Assembly: GCA_017509755.1 (NCBI GenBank) | Contig: JAFWOY010000039.1 | Coordinates: 1 to 64,000, forward strand | Source of the DNA: Bacteroidales bacterium | GTDB taxonomy: Bacteria > Bacteroidota > Bacteroidia > Bacteroidales > UBA932 | Direction of reading: 5' to 3' | Length of the DNA: 64,000 nucleotides | Shown: positions 1 to 7,809 of the stretch, piece after piece | Layout: the number at the start of each line of letters is the position of its first letter | How positions within the stretch are numbered: the first letter of the stretch is position 1 | Notes under the pieces: generated by a model | Seen by the model: only the letters and a program-made list of their open reading frames with translations | What the model was told of the DNA's origin: nothing | Database searches by the model: none | Translations under genes and position numbers: made by a program

Positions 1-12
1 GAGTGACATGTC

Positions 13-411
13 ATGAACGAAGAATGGCTCCCGGAACTAGGCAAGTGGGCTATGATTGACACCGATATGGATGGGAATTACGCCTCAGACCTTGACGGCA
101 CCCCGCTTTCTCTCCGGGAAATCAGGGAACACTATATTTCCGGGGAGAAGATACAGTATCATCCCCGGTTCAAGAAGGCCACTACCAAGGTGAACGAGCA
201 CTACTCCTATATGGCCAAGAACACATATTGGTTCGACTGCTGGGAGAATCTTTCCTACTTCCAGGAAGACTGGCCCAACAGGCAGCATGAGATTGGTCGT
301 AAGATCTATCTTGTTCCGTCGGGTTTTAAAGGATACGAGATTCAAGAAGGAACAATTGTCACAACGGATGCCGAAGCTTTCTGGGCGGCACCGGTGAAGG
401 CGGTCTTATAA
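13..411 (+). CDS. Hypothetical protein, 132 aa
   Basis: I do not recognise this protein. It is a soluble-looking 132-residue product with no signal peptide or membrane segment, rich in Trp and Tyr (for example a WFDCWENLSYF stretch near residues 73-83) and with an acidic N-terminal half. The ATG at 13 overlaps a preceding short ATG-TCA-TGA, so a longer upstream gene cannot be excluded because the window starts here. It is followed about 100 bases later by a good intrinsic terminator at 512-545, which supports it being a transcribed gene or the last gene of an operon. Codon use looks like that of the neighbours. No function is proposed. Confidence 0.6.
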   Translation: MNEEWLPELGKWAMIDTDMDGNYASDLDGTPLSLREIREHYISGEKIQYHPRFKKATTKVNEHYSYMAKNTYWFDCWENLSYFQEDWPNRQHEIGRKIYLVPSGFKGYEIQEGTIVTTDAEAFWAAPVKAVL

Positions 412-511
412 ATTCGCATTTATCGGTGTAAAGCATCCATGAATCGCTGGATTTCCAACTATCCTTCCAAGAACCGGAGATTCGAGATTCAGCGTGTTTG
501 GCCAACAAAGC

Positions 512-545
512 AAAAACAGTCAGCCTTACCGCTGACTGTTTTTTG
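512..545 (+). terminator. Intrinsic terminator
   Basis: ACAGTCAGC and GCTGACTGT form a perfect 9-base stem around a 6-base loop (CTTACC), flanked by an A tract and followed by six T. It would end transcription of the gene at 13-411. Confidence 0.8.
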
Positions 546-826
546 TTTCTCCGCCTCGGGCGGTCATTTATCGGATCACCGCCAAAACCGGGTGGGCAGT
601 ATAGGGGCCAGTGTAGAAACCAGAAGGGAGTTGCATGGATATGACTATGGATTCTCGTCGTTGTTTTGGAACCATTGCGCGGCAGGCGCTGTGATAAATC
701 GCTGATAATCAATATGTACCTCCTCAATCGTCCGCGCAATAAGCCGCCTGGACGGCGGACCGAGCACCTTGGGCACAAACTGCCAGCTGAGAATCAGGTA
801 TTTACCTAATGATCTTCCGCGCGATG

Positions 827-880
827 GTTACAAAAACAAGGGAAAACTTGACAGTTACACAAACAAGGGAAAACTTCGAT
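827..880. repeat. 27-base direct tandem duplication
   Basis: Two adjacent 27-base units start GTTACA and share the core ACAAGGGAAAACTT. The first 23 bases differ at one position and the last four bases have diverged. The unit is a multiple of three, so it would code for a repeated 9-residue peptide in an open frame, but no credible gene encloses it. Confidence 0.6.
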
Positions 881-1148
881 TGCGTCTTGGCCTGGGAAGG
901 GCCGCGCGAAAACTACATACCGCTAAACCGACAATCATCTTCATCTTGCCAATCCACCACGTGCGGTGAAAGGCCTTTGTCCGTGGAAGACGCCCCCAAT
1001 ACGGTATGACCTACTTCACTAAGACACGGCTGGCTGCATAGAACAAGGGGACGTGTGAAAGGTGGTTTTTTGGTTTGCCCAAGAGCCTGTCTTTCCGGTC
1101 GTGGTTTGCCATTGTTTGGTCACGACAGGACGCTCATATGCTATGGAG

Positions 1149-1541
1149 TCCTGTCGCGGCAGGAAACACGGACAATTCATCGAAATCTCTGCCGCGACAG
1201 GACGGAACAGGCTGTTACAATCCTGTCGCGGTAGGAAGCGTGGCCAATTTGGCCTGAATAGCTCCGCGACAGGATTGAACAGCCCTCTGCAATCCTGTCG
1301 CGGCAGAGAATTTGTGTCGCTCGGTACGCCTCATTGTAACCCAGTCGAGCGACCATCGCTCGTCTCGCTGCATTCTGACACGGCCGAATAGTAATCGCTA
1401 TAACGCCTCATTCTGACACGGCCGATGAACCTCTCCTCGTTCAGCCACATTCTGACATGGTCGAACAACAATCGCTATACCGCCTCATTCCGACACGGCC
1501 AATGGGCCACAATTCGGTCCGCCGCATTCCAACATGGCAAA
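1149..1541. repeat. Degenerate array of about 11 short repeats, 34-39 base period
   Basis: Copies of a roughly 16-17 base motif begin near 1149, 1187, 1221, 1259, 1293, 1332, 1371, 1409, 1448, 1486 and 1525. The first five are near-palindromes of type TCCTGTCGCGGCAGGA, in alternating orientation. The last six are of type CATTCTGACACGGCCGA. The two types agree at about 12 of 17 positions, and the period runs unbroken from one to the other. Alternate spacers resemble each other (for example those at 1388 and 1465 share AATCGCTATA), giving a higher-order period of 72-77 bases. The unit is not a multiple of three and stops interrupt all frames, so it is not coding. Confidence 0.65.
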
Positions 1542-2168
1542 AAAAAACAGTTACCTAACATAATGATTATAAACTAACTGCTACCTTCTTTCTGTCCCCG
1601 TCGGAACAGAAAGAAGGATTGGCGGAAGGTTTGGGCAGAAGGATTAGACAGAAGGCCTGGACACGACGAGTATACACGCCGCGCAATCTTTTTCGTCAAA
1701 CTGGCGCACGGCAACATCCGATCTGTGTGCCTAGGAGGAAGGTGCCCGTGCGCCAAACGCCGAAATCGGCCTATGGCGCACAATTTCATGAAAGCTATCG
1801 CTGATTATCAACACAATACGGTAGCCGCTTGTGCGCCTGTTTGGCGAAAAGACTTTTGATAGTAACGGAAATCACGGGAGCAAGGCCCCACCCGTTTTTT
1901 CAGCTGATCCCATTTATCTCTCCTCGGACACGGCTGAGTCCATATCCGTGCCCGACCGTTTGGACATATGGCGAAATATGGCTATCTTCGTTTCATGAAG
2001 GGAAGCCGGCGCCGCCCAAGTCCGTCATCGAGTATAAAGGCCTGCAGGTGTATGCCCGGGATCTCCGGAAGAAAGCCAATTCTGCCTTCAGAATGTATCA
2101 GAATGCAGGATCCGAGGTACTGAAAGAGGCCGAGGAAGAGTGTTTAATGGTTTGTAAGCTTAGAATCA

Positions 2169-2393
2169 ATGAAACGACTGATTGCCATCTGTGGGCTGGA
2201 CGGCGAGGGCTGCCGAATGAATAATGAATGGGGTCAAAACATGTTTTGCAACTCGTTGTGCGAGATTCGCAAGTGCGCAGCAGCTAAAGGTCTCGAAACC
2301 TGTGGCGACTGTGCGGAAAAAGAATCCGGCCCGAAGGTCAGCACGATCTGGCAGCACAATCCCCAGGCAATGACAAACTTGAAATCAGATTAG
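2169..2393 (+). pseudogene. DUF3795-type Cys-rich protein with internal deletion
   Basis: The 74-residue frame starts like a DUF3795 protein (AICGLDGEGC) and ends like one: CEIRKCAAAKGLETCGDC followed by a tail resembling the usual ending after the Cys cluster. Family members are normally about 100-130 residues, with 40-60 residues between the two Cys regions. Here the halves are joined directly, in frame, so about one third of the protein is missing. The Cys-rich C-terminal half, thought to bind metal in this family, is intact. It lies 3 bases upstream of the ICMT-like gene and would be co-transcribed. The surrounding decay makes a remnant more likely than a functional short form. Confidence 0.55.
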
Positions 2394-2396
2394 TTT

Positions 2397-3071
2397 ATGG
2401 ACAAGAACCGACTCTTCCTGCAAGCCATCGGCAAGTTTCTGCTCGGGGTCATCGTCATCGGCCTGCTGCTTTTCCTGCCGGCTGGTTCGTTTCAGTATTG
2501 GCAAGGTTGGCTGCTGATGGGCATTCTGTTCGTGCCGATGTTCTGCGCCGGACTGGTCATGATGGCGAAGAATCCGGAACTGCTTCGCAAGCGGCTGAAT
2601 GCCAAAGAAGAAGAGAAGGAGCAGCAGACGGTTGTGAAACTCAGCGGCCTTCTGTTTGTCGCCGCTTTTGCCGTGGCGGGCCTCAATTGGCGTTTGGGCT
2701 GGTGCATACTGCCTGACTGGGCCGTCTGGGTATCGGCAGGACTTTTCCTGATCTGCTATCTGCTCTACGCGGAGGTTTTGCGGGAGAACGCCTACCTGTC
2801 CCGGACCATCGAGGTGCAGGAAAACCAGAAGGTCATCGACACGGGGCTTTATGGAGTCGTCCGACATCCGATGTACATGGCCACGACCGTCCTGTTCCTG
2901 GCCATGCCGCTGGTGCTGGCATCGCCCCTCTCTTTCCTAATCATGTTACTTTACATTCCCTTGATCGCCAAACGTATAAAGAATGAAGAGATGGTCCTGG
3001 AAGAAGGGCTGGAGGGTTACAAGGAGTACAAGCAAAAGGTGAAGTCCAAAGTGATACCTTTCGTCTGGTAA
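2397..3071 (+). CDS. Isoprenylcysteine carboxyl methyltransferase-like membrane protein
   Basis: 224-residue integral membrane protein of the ICMT/PEMT-like methyltransferase superfamily. About five hydrophobic segments are visible (residues about 10-30, 38-55, 82-98, 105-125, 160-190). The diagnostic C-terminal signature is present: GLYGVVRHPMY near residues 151-161, followed by a hydrophobic hairpin and a NEE motif near residues 196-198 that in this superfamily helps bind S-adenosylmethionine. Bacterial members methylate small or lipid-like substrates, and the substrate cannot be told from sequence. It sits 3 bases after the DUF3795 remnant. No terminator is obvious downstream. Confidence 0.8.
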   Translation: MDKNRLFLQAIGKFLLGVIVIGLLLFLPAGSFQYWQGWLLMGILFVPMFCAGLVMMAKNPELLRKRLNAKEEEKEQQTVVKLSGLLFVAAFAVAGLNWRLGWCILPDWAVWVSAGLFLICYLLYAEVLRENAYLSRTIEVQENQKVIDTGLYGVVRHPMYMATTVLFLAMPLVLASPLSFLIMLLYIPLIAKRIKNEEMVLEEGLEGYKEYKQKVKSKVIPFVW

Positions 3072-3240
3072 ACTCCTCTTTATCGGTCAAGCCCATCGAA
3101 AGAATGATTGTAATTGCGGCAACCCGTCCTTAACAGCCCAAATAATTTGTAATATTGCATCCTCAACAGAGGATTACAACATATTGTCAATGTCTGTTCC
3201 TCGAACGTTAACGCAGGAAACGTCAACAACGATGGTATCT

Positions 3241-4260
3241 ATGAAACTACCTGAGGTCATGCTTGTTCCCCTTCAACCCGAAGATCGGGAGCAGTTTATC
3301 CTGGACAACCAGTGCGCGTTCAAGTACGGTGCCCAGCAAGAATTCGGGATGCGGGACAACCGCTGCGAAGAGGGAGAAGAAGTAATCTCCCGTTCGACGA
3401 TCGAGCGTTCCATCGACGGAGAGACGGCCGAGACCTACCGAATCGTCCTCGACGGACAAAAGGTGGGCGGCGTCGTGATTTCCATCAACCGGAAAGAGGC
3501 GAAGGGCGATCTGGAACTCCTCTTCATCCTCCCGGAGTGCCACAGCAAAGGCTTCGGACAGGCGGCGTGGAAGGCCGTGGAGACCTTACATCCGGAGATA
3601 CGGGTCTGGGAAACCATCACCCCTTATTTCGAGAAGCGCAACATCCATTTCTACGTTAACCGCTGCGGTTTCCAAGTTGTCGAGTTTTGGAATAAATACC
3701 GACATGGACCCGAGGTTCCCGAGGAGGAAGCCGGCCATTGGAGCGAAGATGATGAAATGCTCGTATTCCGGAAAGTTGTCGAAAGGCCTCCCTTCCGCCC
3801 CATGCGTCGGTTCAAGCAAGCCCTTCCGGAGGAAGCGTGCTTCCAGATTCTGGGGAACGCTTATCGGGGCTTTCTTTCGGTCCATGGTGACGGCGGTTAT
3901 CCTTATTCCGTACCCATCAATTTCGTGCTTGAGGACGGGAAACTGTATTTCCACTGCGCCCGGGAAGGTCACAAGCTGGACGCTATCCGCGCCTGTGACA
4001 AGGCTTGTTTCACCGTGTTGGATGAACCTGTAAAAGAACCCGGCGACTGGTGGTATCATGTAAAAAGCGTTATCTGTTTCGGTCGGATCGGTATCGTCGC
4101 CGATGAACGGGAGCGTATGGACAAGCTCCGTTCATTGGCAGGAAAGTACTTCCCCGCCGGCTACGACACGGAAACTGACATCCTTCGCAACGGCCCCCGG
4201 GCGGAAATCCTGACATTCACCATCGAACACATCAGCGGAAAAGCGGTCCGGGAAAAGTGA
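3241..4260 (+). CDS. GNAT acetyltransferase fused to a pyridoxamine-phosphate-oxidase-like flavin domain
   Basis: A two-domain protein of 339 residues from the ATG at 3241. Residues about 1-175 form a GNAT N-acetyltransferase with a strand-rich core and the acetyl-CoA loop region around LPECHSKGFGQAAW. Residues about 180-339 form a PNPOx-like split-barrel flavin-binding domain of the NimA/nitroimidazole-resistance type (GFLSVHGDGGYPYSVPINF, then LYFHCAREGHKLDAIRA). The frame stays open upstream to a TTG at 3184 and ATGs at 3190 and 3232, but homology begins just after 3241. The substrate is unknown. A role in detoxification or small-molecule modification is inferred from the domains. A short gap with a possible promoter separates it from the ZIP gene. 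Confidence 0.8.
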   Translation: MKLPEVMLVPLQPEDREQFILDNQCAFKYGAQQEFGMRDNRCEEGEEVISRSTIERSIDGETAETYRIVLDGQKVGGVVISINRKEAKGDLELLFILPECHSKGFGQAAWKAVETLHPEIRVWETITPYFEKRNIHFYVNRCGFQVVEFWNKYRHGPEVPEEEAGHWSEDDEMLVFRKVVERPPFRPMRRFKQALPEEACFQILGNAYRGFLSVHGDGGYPYSVPINFVLEDGKLYFHCAREGHKLDAIRACDKACFTVLDEPVKEPGDWWYHVKSVICFGRIGIVADERERMDKLRSLAGKYFPAGYDTETDILRNGPRAEILTFTIEHISGKAVREK

Positions 4261-4281
4261 ATGACTCTCCGAAAAGGTAAG

Positions 4282-4289
4282 TATATTTG
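4282..4289 (+). promoter_or_regulatory. Possible -7 box before the ZIP gene
   Basis: TATATTTG matches the Bacteroidetes TAnnTTTG -7 element and lies 20 bases before the ZIP start. No matching TTTG is seen 19-21 bases upstream, so this is tentative. Confidence 0.4.
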
Positions 4290-4309
4290 TGCAGAAATAA
4301 TTCACACCG

Positions 4310-5074
4310 ATGAGTCCGGTTTTTACAGCATTGATGATACCATTCCTGGGAACAGCCCTGGGATCGGCATTTGTTTTCTTTATGAAACGGGACATGCCTG
4401 CACTGGTACAGAAAGTCCTGCTGGGTTTCGCCTCCGGAGTTATGGTAGCTGCGTCTGTCTGGTCGCTCCTTATACCGGCCATCGGGATGGGAGTTGGCGC
4501 GGCAGCGGTGTTTCCGCCGACCATCGGCCTGCTGGCCGGATTTGCCTTCCTGCTTTTGATTGATCAAATCACCCCGCACCTTCACGCAAACGGCGAAGCC
4601 GAAGGCCCGCGGAGCCGCCTGTCCCGCACGGCAAAACTTGCCCTGGCGGTCACCATCCATAATTTTCCGGAAGGAATGGCCGTTGGCGTAGCCATTGCTG
4701 GCGCCCTCACAAATGATTTCAATATCGCCGGAGCACTTGCCTTGTCCCTGGGCATCGCTATCCAGAACATCCCGGAGGGAGCCATCATTTCCATGCCGCT
4801 GCGGGCAGAGGGGAACTCCCGTTGGAAGTCTTTCGGCATTGGCGCTCTAAGCGGAATCGTCGAGCCCCTTGGCGGCGCACTCGTACTGTTTCTGGCAACA
4901 TCCATCCTTGGTATCATGCCGTACTTGCTGGCCTTTGCGGCCGGCGCCATGCTCTATGTGGTGGTAGAAGAACTCGTTCCCGAATACTCACAAGGGAAGC
5001 ATTCCAACATTGGCACCATTGGTTTTGCAATGGGTTTTGCCTTGATGATGGTACTGGATGTGGTACTGGGATAA
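4310..5074 (+). CDS. ZIP family divalent metal transporter
   Basis: 254-residue inner-membrane transporter of the ZIP family (ZupT/GufA branch), which brings zinc or related divalent metals into the cytoplasm. About eight hydrophobic segments are visible. The metal-binding signature HNFPEG lies near residues 117-122 in transmembrane helix 4, and a second site, QNIPEGA, near residues 151-157 in helix 5. A His-containing cytoplasmic loop (TPHLHANGEAEG) precedes it, as is usual. Length is typical. The gene is followed 12 bases later by the YhfC protease gene, so the two probably form one transcript. Confidence 0.88.
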   Translation: MSPVFTALMIPFLGTALGSAFVFFMKRDMPALVQKVLLGFASGVMVAASVWSLLIPAIGMGVGAAAVFPPTIGLLAGFAFLLLIDQITPHLHANGEAEGPRSRLSRTAKLALAVTIHNFPEGMAVGVAIAGALTNDFNIAGALALSLGIAIQNIPEGAIISMPLRAEGNSRWKSFGIGALSGIVEPLGGALVLFLATSILGIMPYLLAFAAGAMLYVVVEELVPEYSQGKHSNIGTIGFAMGFALMMVLDVVLG

Positions 5075-5086
5075 ATCGTTGTTTAT

Positions 5087-5899
5087 ATGGTTCCTGTAAG
5101 TTCGATGATACTGATGGCCGTCAATGCTCTTCTGGGTATTGCCGTTCCCGTCTTTCTGACCATCTATCTGGTGCGTAAGCATCATGCCCGGCCAGCTACC
5201 ATTCTGATTGGTGCCGGCACATTCATCCTTTTTGCCCTGGTTCTCGAAAGCATCATGCACCAGTTGGTCCTGAAGGGACCGCATGGGGCGGACATTTTGG
5301 GCAATACCCTCCGGTATGCCATTTATGGCGGGCTGGCGGCCGGTGTTTTTGAAGAAACCGGCCGCTTCCTCTCCATGCAATTCCTGATGAAGAAGGAACC
5401 TTCCAGGCCCCTTCCCGGTATAGCTTATGGTATCGGGCATGGTGGTGTGGAAATGCTGATCCTCTTCGGCATAACGATGATTAACAACCTGGTGATTTCG
5501 GCCTTGATCAATTCCGGGCAGGCCGATGTCCTTTTCGCTAAGGTTCCGGATGAAGCCGCTGCACAACTGCAGACGCAACTGGATCAGTTGCAGACGCTAG
5601 GAGCCGGAACCCTGCTTATCGGTCTTTGGGAACGTTTCTCCGCCCTTGTACTTCACCTGGGGCTTTCCCTGATGGTTTGGGCAGCTGTGCGCAAAGGTGG
5701 TAAATGGCTGTGGCTGTTTCCGGCAGCCATCGCTCTCCATGCGATTGTCGATGCCGGAGCCGTGCTGCTCCAGAAATCGGTCGGAATGGTTACGCTCGAA
5801 CTCATCATCTCGGCAGAAGCCATTGCCGTCGCCGCTATCGGCTATCTGGTTGCAAAGAAGATGATATCGATCAATCTCCAGGTCCGCCGGCAGCCTTAA
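5087..5899 (+). CDS. YhfC family intramembrane protease
   Basis: 270-residue polytopic membrane protein of the YhfC family (formerly DUF2324), related to the CPBP/Abi type of glutamic intramembrane proteases. The motif EETGRF near residues 86-91 and the GHGGVE motif near 125-130 supply the Glu and His residues expected for the active site, followed by a hydrophobic helix with HAIVD near residues 226-230. The substrate is unknown. It is 12 bases downstream of the ZIP gene. Its last four bases overlap the end of the convergent lipoprotein gene. Confidence 0.8.
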   Translation: MVPVSSMILMAVNALLGIAVPVFLTIYLVRKHHARPATILIGAGTFILFALVLESIMHQLVLKGPHGADILGNTLRYAIYGGLAAGVFEETGRFLSMQFLMKKEPSRPLPGIAYGIGHGGVEMLILFGITMINNLVISALINSGQADVLFAKVPDEAAAQLQTQLDQLQTLGAGTLLIGLWERFSALVLHLGLSLMVWAAVRKGGKWLWLFPAAIALHAIVDAGAVLLQKSVGMVTLELIISAEAIAVAAIGYLVAKKMISINLQVRRQP

Positions 5900-6309
5900 C
5901 GGGCTGACAGACTAAGGATGAGCAACAAACCACCCAGGATAATGCCAAAGGTGCTGAAATAGTCGAATCGACGTCCACTCTGCATCATGGTATTCGTCCG
6001 GACATCGTAGCAGATGCCGTCGGCCGTCAGGGAAAATTCACTGAAGTTCCGATGCTCCAGGCCCGTGGTCGTCATGCTCGATCCCCATCGGTCCGTCTCG
6101 TAGGTCGTATACATCTCTTCATAGACGAGGATGACGCCATCGGCGCCGTCGGAGACTTCCCGGGAGGGGGCACCAAAAGCCCTGACAATATCAGCGTGGG
6201 TACGGCCGATCCACTCGACCTCCATGCTGGGTTGCCGGGAGACATATCGGGGCGTCGTACAGGAAACGGCAGCGAGGGCAACCAAAAGAAGGATAAGAAA
6301 TCGTTTCAT
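5896..6309 (-). CDS. Small lipoprotein with C-terminal membrane segment
   Basis: 137 residues from the ATG at 6309, which begins a clear lipoprotein signal (MKRFLILLLVALAAVSC). In-frame starts at 6315 and 6318 are possible but would lengthen the charged N-terminus. The mature part contains a region resembling the SmpA/OmlA fold (GRTHADIVRAFGAPSREV), often found in envelope lipoproteins. It ends in a hydrophobic segment (residues about 118-134) that would be an unusual second anchor. It is probably an inner- or outer-membrane-attached periplasmic protein of unknown role. It converges on yhfC with a 4-base overlap. Confidence 0.7.
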   Translation of the reverse strand: MKRFLILLLVALAAVSCTTPRYVSRQPSMEVEWIGRTHADIVRAFGAPSREVSDGADGVILVYEEMYTTYETDRWGSSMTTTGLEHRNFSEFSLTADGICYDVRTNTMMQSGRRFDYFSTFGIILGGLLLILSLSAR

Positions 6310-6368
6310 GGCCATCAAGTTTCTTTGCCAACTCCTTCAAAAAACACGCCATTCCGAAAGCAATGATG

Positions 6369-6399
6369 TTTGTGTCTTATCCGTTTTTTTCTATATTTG
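6369..6399 (+). promoter_or_regulatory. Bacteroidetes-type promoter of the GlsB/YeaQ gene
   Basis: TTTG at 6369-6372, then exactly 19 bases, then TATATTTG at 6392-6399. This matches the Bacteroidetes primary-sigma consensus in both boxes and lies about 50 bases before the start codon at 6451. Confidence 0.8.
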
Positions 6400-6450
6400 T
6401 ACTACATGACTAAGTAATACTCAATTGCGTACTTATTAAACGTAGAAGCC

Positions 6451-6708
6451 ATGAACATCCTTCTCACTTTGCTCTTCGGAGCCATCGCAGGCTGGCTTGC
6501 CGGTTTCTTTGTGATCAAAGACAAAGGCGGCCTGATCTGGAACATCATCATCGGCCTGCTCGGCGGCGTTGTCGGCGGCTGGCTGCTGGGTAAGATTGGC
6601 GCGGACGGCGCTTTCTGGTCTCAGTGGTATGGCCAGATCGTCAGCGCCGTCATCGGTGCAGTAGTCCTCATCTGGGTCTGGAACCTGATCAAAAAACTGA
6701 TCAAGTAG
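6451..6708 (+). CDS. GlsB/YeaQ/YmgE family stress-response membrane protein
   Basis: 85-residue, very hydrophobic protein of the transglycosylase-associated (GlsB/YeaQ/YmgE) family. Three membrane helices are visible (residues about 2-22, 28-47, 58-80), separated by Gly-rich turns (GLLGGVVGGWLLG). Length matches the family. Members are induced by envelope or general stress, but their biochemical role is not known. It is a single-gene unit, with a consensus promoter at 6369-6399 and an intrinsic terminator at 6731-6757. Confidence 0.85.
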   Translation: MNILLTLLFGAIAGWLAGFFVIKDKGGLIWNIIIGLLGGVVGGWLLGKIGADGAFWSQWYGQIVSAVIGAVVLIWVWNLIKKLIK

Positions 6709-6730
6709 AAAGACGCTCCTCTTTATGACA

Positions 6731-6757
6731 AAACCGGATTTTCAATCCGGTTTTTTT
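6731..6757. terminator. Bidirectional intrinsic terminator
   Basis: AAACCGGATT and AATCCGGTTT form a 10-base stem with a TTC loop, with an A tract before and a T tract after. It can end the gene at 6451-6708 and also the convergent peptidase gene, whose stop codon lies at its right edge. Confidence 0.85.
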
Positions 6758-7721
6758 ATGGCTGCCGGAGAAAGTCTTTGTCCGGAATCCGACTGGAATG
6801 GATGGCGTCCGCGATGGCTTTTTCCATGACCAGCGAGGCCAGGATGCCTACCGTATTGACATCGGCCTGCACCTTTTTGTCACCGATGGAAGAAGCATAG
6901 ACCGTATCACCGTCCGCCATGGTGAAGACGGGGCGGATGCAACGCGCCATGCCGGTCGCGGCCATATTGGCGACCTTCCGAAGGTCGGCAACCGTGCAAT
7001 CGGCGTTGGTAAAGACCGCTGCGAGCGTGGTGTTGCCGCTTCCGAGCTTCTGGTAGTGATTCTTGAGCACGGCTTCTTCGGCGCTGACGAAACCTTTACG
7101 GTCCGGCGTCGTCATGCCGGCGATCTTTTTCCCGTCTTCGAAAACATCCCCCAACGCATTCACGACCACTGCCACACCGACTTCCAGGTCGCCGAGACGG
7201 GCCGCCGCATAACCGATACCGCTCTTCTGGGCCGTAGCCATTCCCCCGGGTTTGCCGACGGTCGCACCTGTGCCCACACCTACATTTCCGCTGCGTGGAT
7301 CATTGGATGCGATGGCCCGGCTGCAGGCGAGATACCCCATTCCCCGGTCAGGGCGGACCGAACCGTCTCCATAAGACAGATCGAAAATATCGCTTTGGCA
7401 GACGATGGGGACCAGGCCGACCCCGGTATCATAGCCCAGCCCGTGTTCTTCCAGGCAGGCCATGACTCCATCTGCGGCCGCCAGGCCGTAGGCCGAACCG
7501 CCGCTGAAGACCAGGGCATTGAGAGGCGGATTATGCCGTTGTGGGTCGAGCAGCGGCGTCTCTCGGGAAGCAGGGCCGCCGCCCAGAATCGCGCCTGAGG
7601 TCAAAGCAGGCGTCTGAAAATAGAAAACCGTGACACCTGTCTTGGCGACATCATCTTGCGCATTGCCGACACTGATACCGGAAAGCAGTGAAAAAGCCAT
7701 AAAAAGAGTCCAATCTTCCAT
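6756..7721 (-). CDS. P1 family peptidase (DmpA/aminopeptidase-esterase type)
   Basis: 321 residues. It belongs to the Ntn-hydrolase-like P1 (S58) peptidases, which self-cleave to expose an N-terminal Ser/Thr nucleophile and act on N-terminal residues or beta-peptides. The family core is present: a glycine-rich segment (GNVGVGTGATVGK) near residues 145-157 and the self-processing site GNTTLAAVFTN near residues 229-239, where the first or second Thr would be the nucleophile. An ATG at codon 8 is an alternative start, since family members usually begin just before the LSGISVGNA segment. No signal peptide is evident, so it is probably cytoplasmic. Confidence 0.83.
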   Translation of the reverse strand: MEDWTLFMAFSLLSGISVGNAQDDVAKTGVTVFYFQTPALTSGAILGGGPASRETPLLDPQRHNPPLNALVFSGGSAYGLAAADGVMACLEEHGLGYDTGVGLVPIVCQSDIFDLSYGDGSVRPDRGMGYLACSRAIASNDPRSGNVGVGTGATVGKPGGMATAQKSGIGYAAARLGDLEVGVAVVVNALGDVFEDGKKIAGMTTPDRKGFVSAEEAVLKNHYQKLGSGNTTLAAVFTNADCTVADLRKVANMAATGMARCIRPVFTMADGDTVYASSIGDKKVQADVNTVGILASLVMEKAIADAIHSSRIPDKDFLRQP

Positions 7722-7809
7722 CGTGACTGCGGAGGTTAACTGTCAATAATAAGTAAAGATACACATTTATTCTGGAAATTGCGTAACTTAGCCAGCAGAA
7801 GGTTATCGT

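Larger units (their letters stand above)
412..2168. other. Gene-poor, decayed accessory stretch
   Basis: About 1.75 kb with no convincing complete gene. It contains an intrinsic terminator (512-545), a 27-base tandem duplication (827-880) and a degenerate repeat array (1149-1541). A 15-base motif, ATCGCTGATAATCAA, occurs at 698-712 and again with one mismatch at 1797-1811, which may mark ends of a lost element. An open frame from about 1980 to 2224 has a plausible helical stretch (YKGLQVYARDLRKKANSAF) that looks like a coding remnant but has no credible start. The rest has many stops in all frames and mixed composition. Confidence 0.6.

Noticed and set aside
439..705. Open frame of 88 codons after the first terminator
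   Set aside because: It runs through the terminator hairpin and has no recognisable domain or plausible composition.
1062..1391. Open frame with a repeated SCRGR peptide
   Set aside because: The repeats come from the non-coding array, whose period is not a multiple of three, and the frame ends within it.
1149..1541. CRISPR array
   Set aside because: Repeats are only about 17 bases, imperfect and in mixed orientation, spacers resemble one another, and no cas genes are near.
3184..3240. Earlier start (TTG at 3184 or ATG at 3190) for the acetyltransferase fusion
   Set aside because: The added residues (Ser/Thr-rich) do not match the family, whose sequence starts just after 3241.
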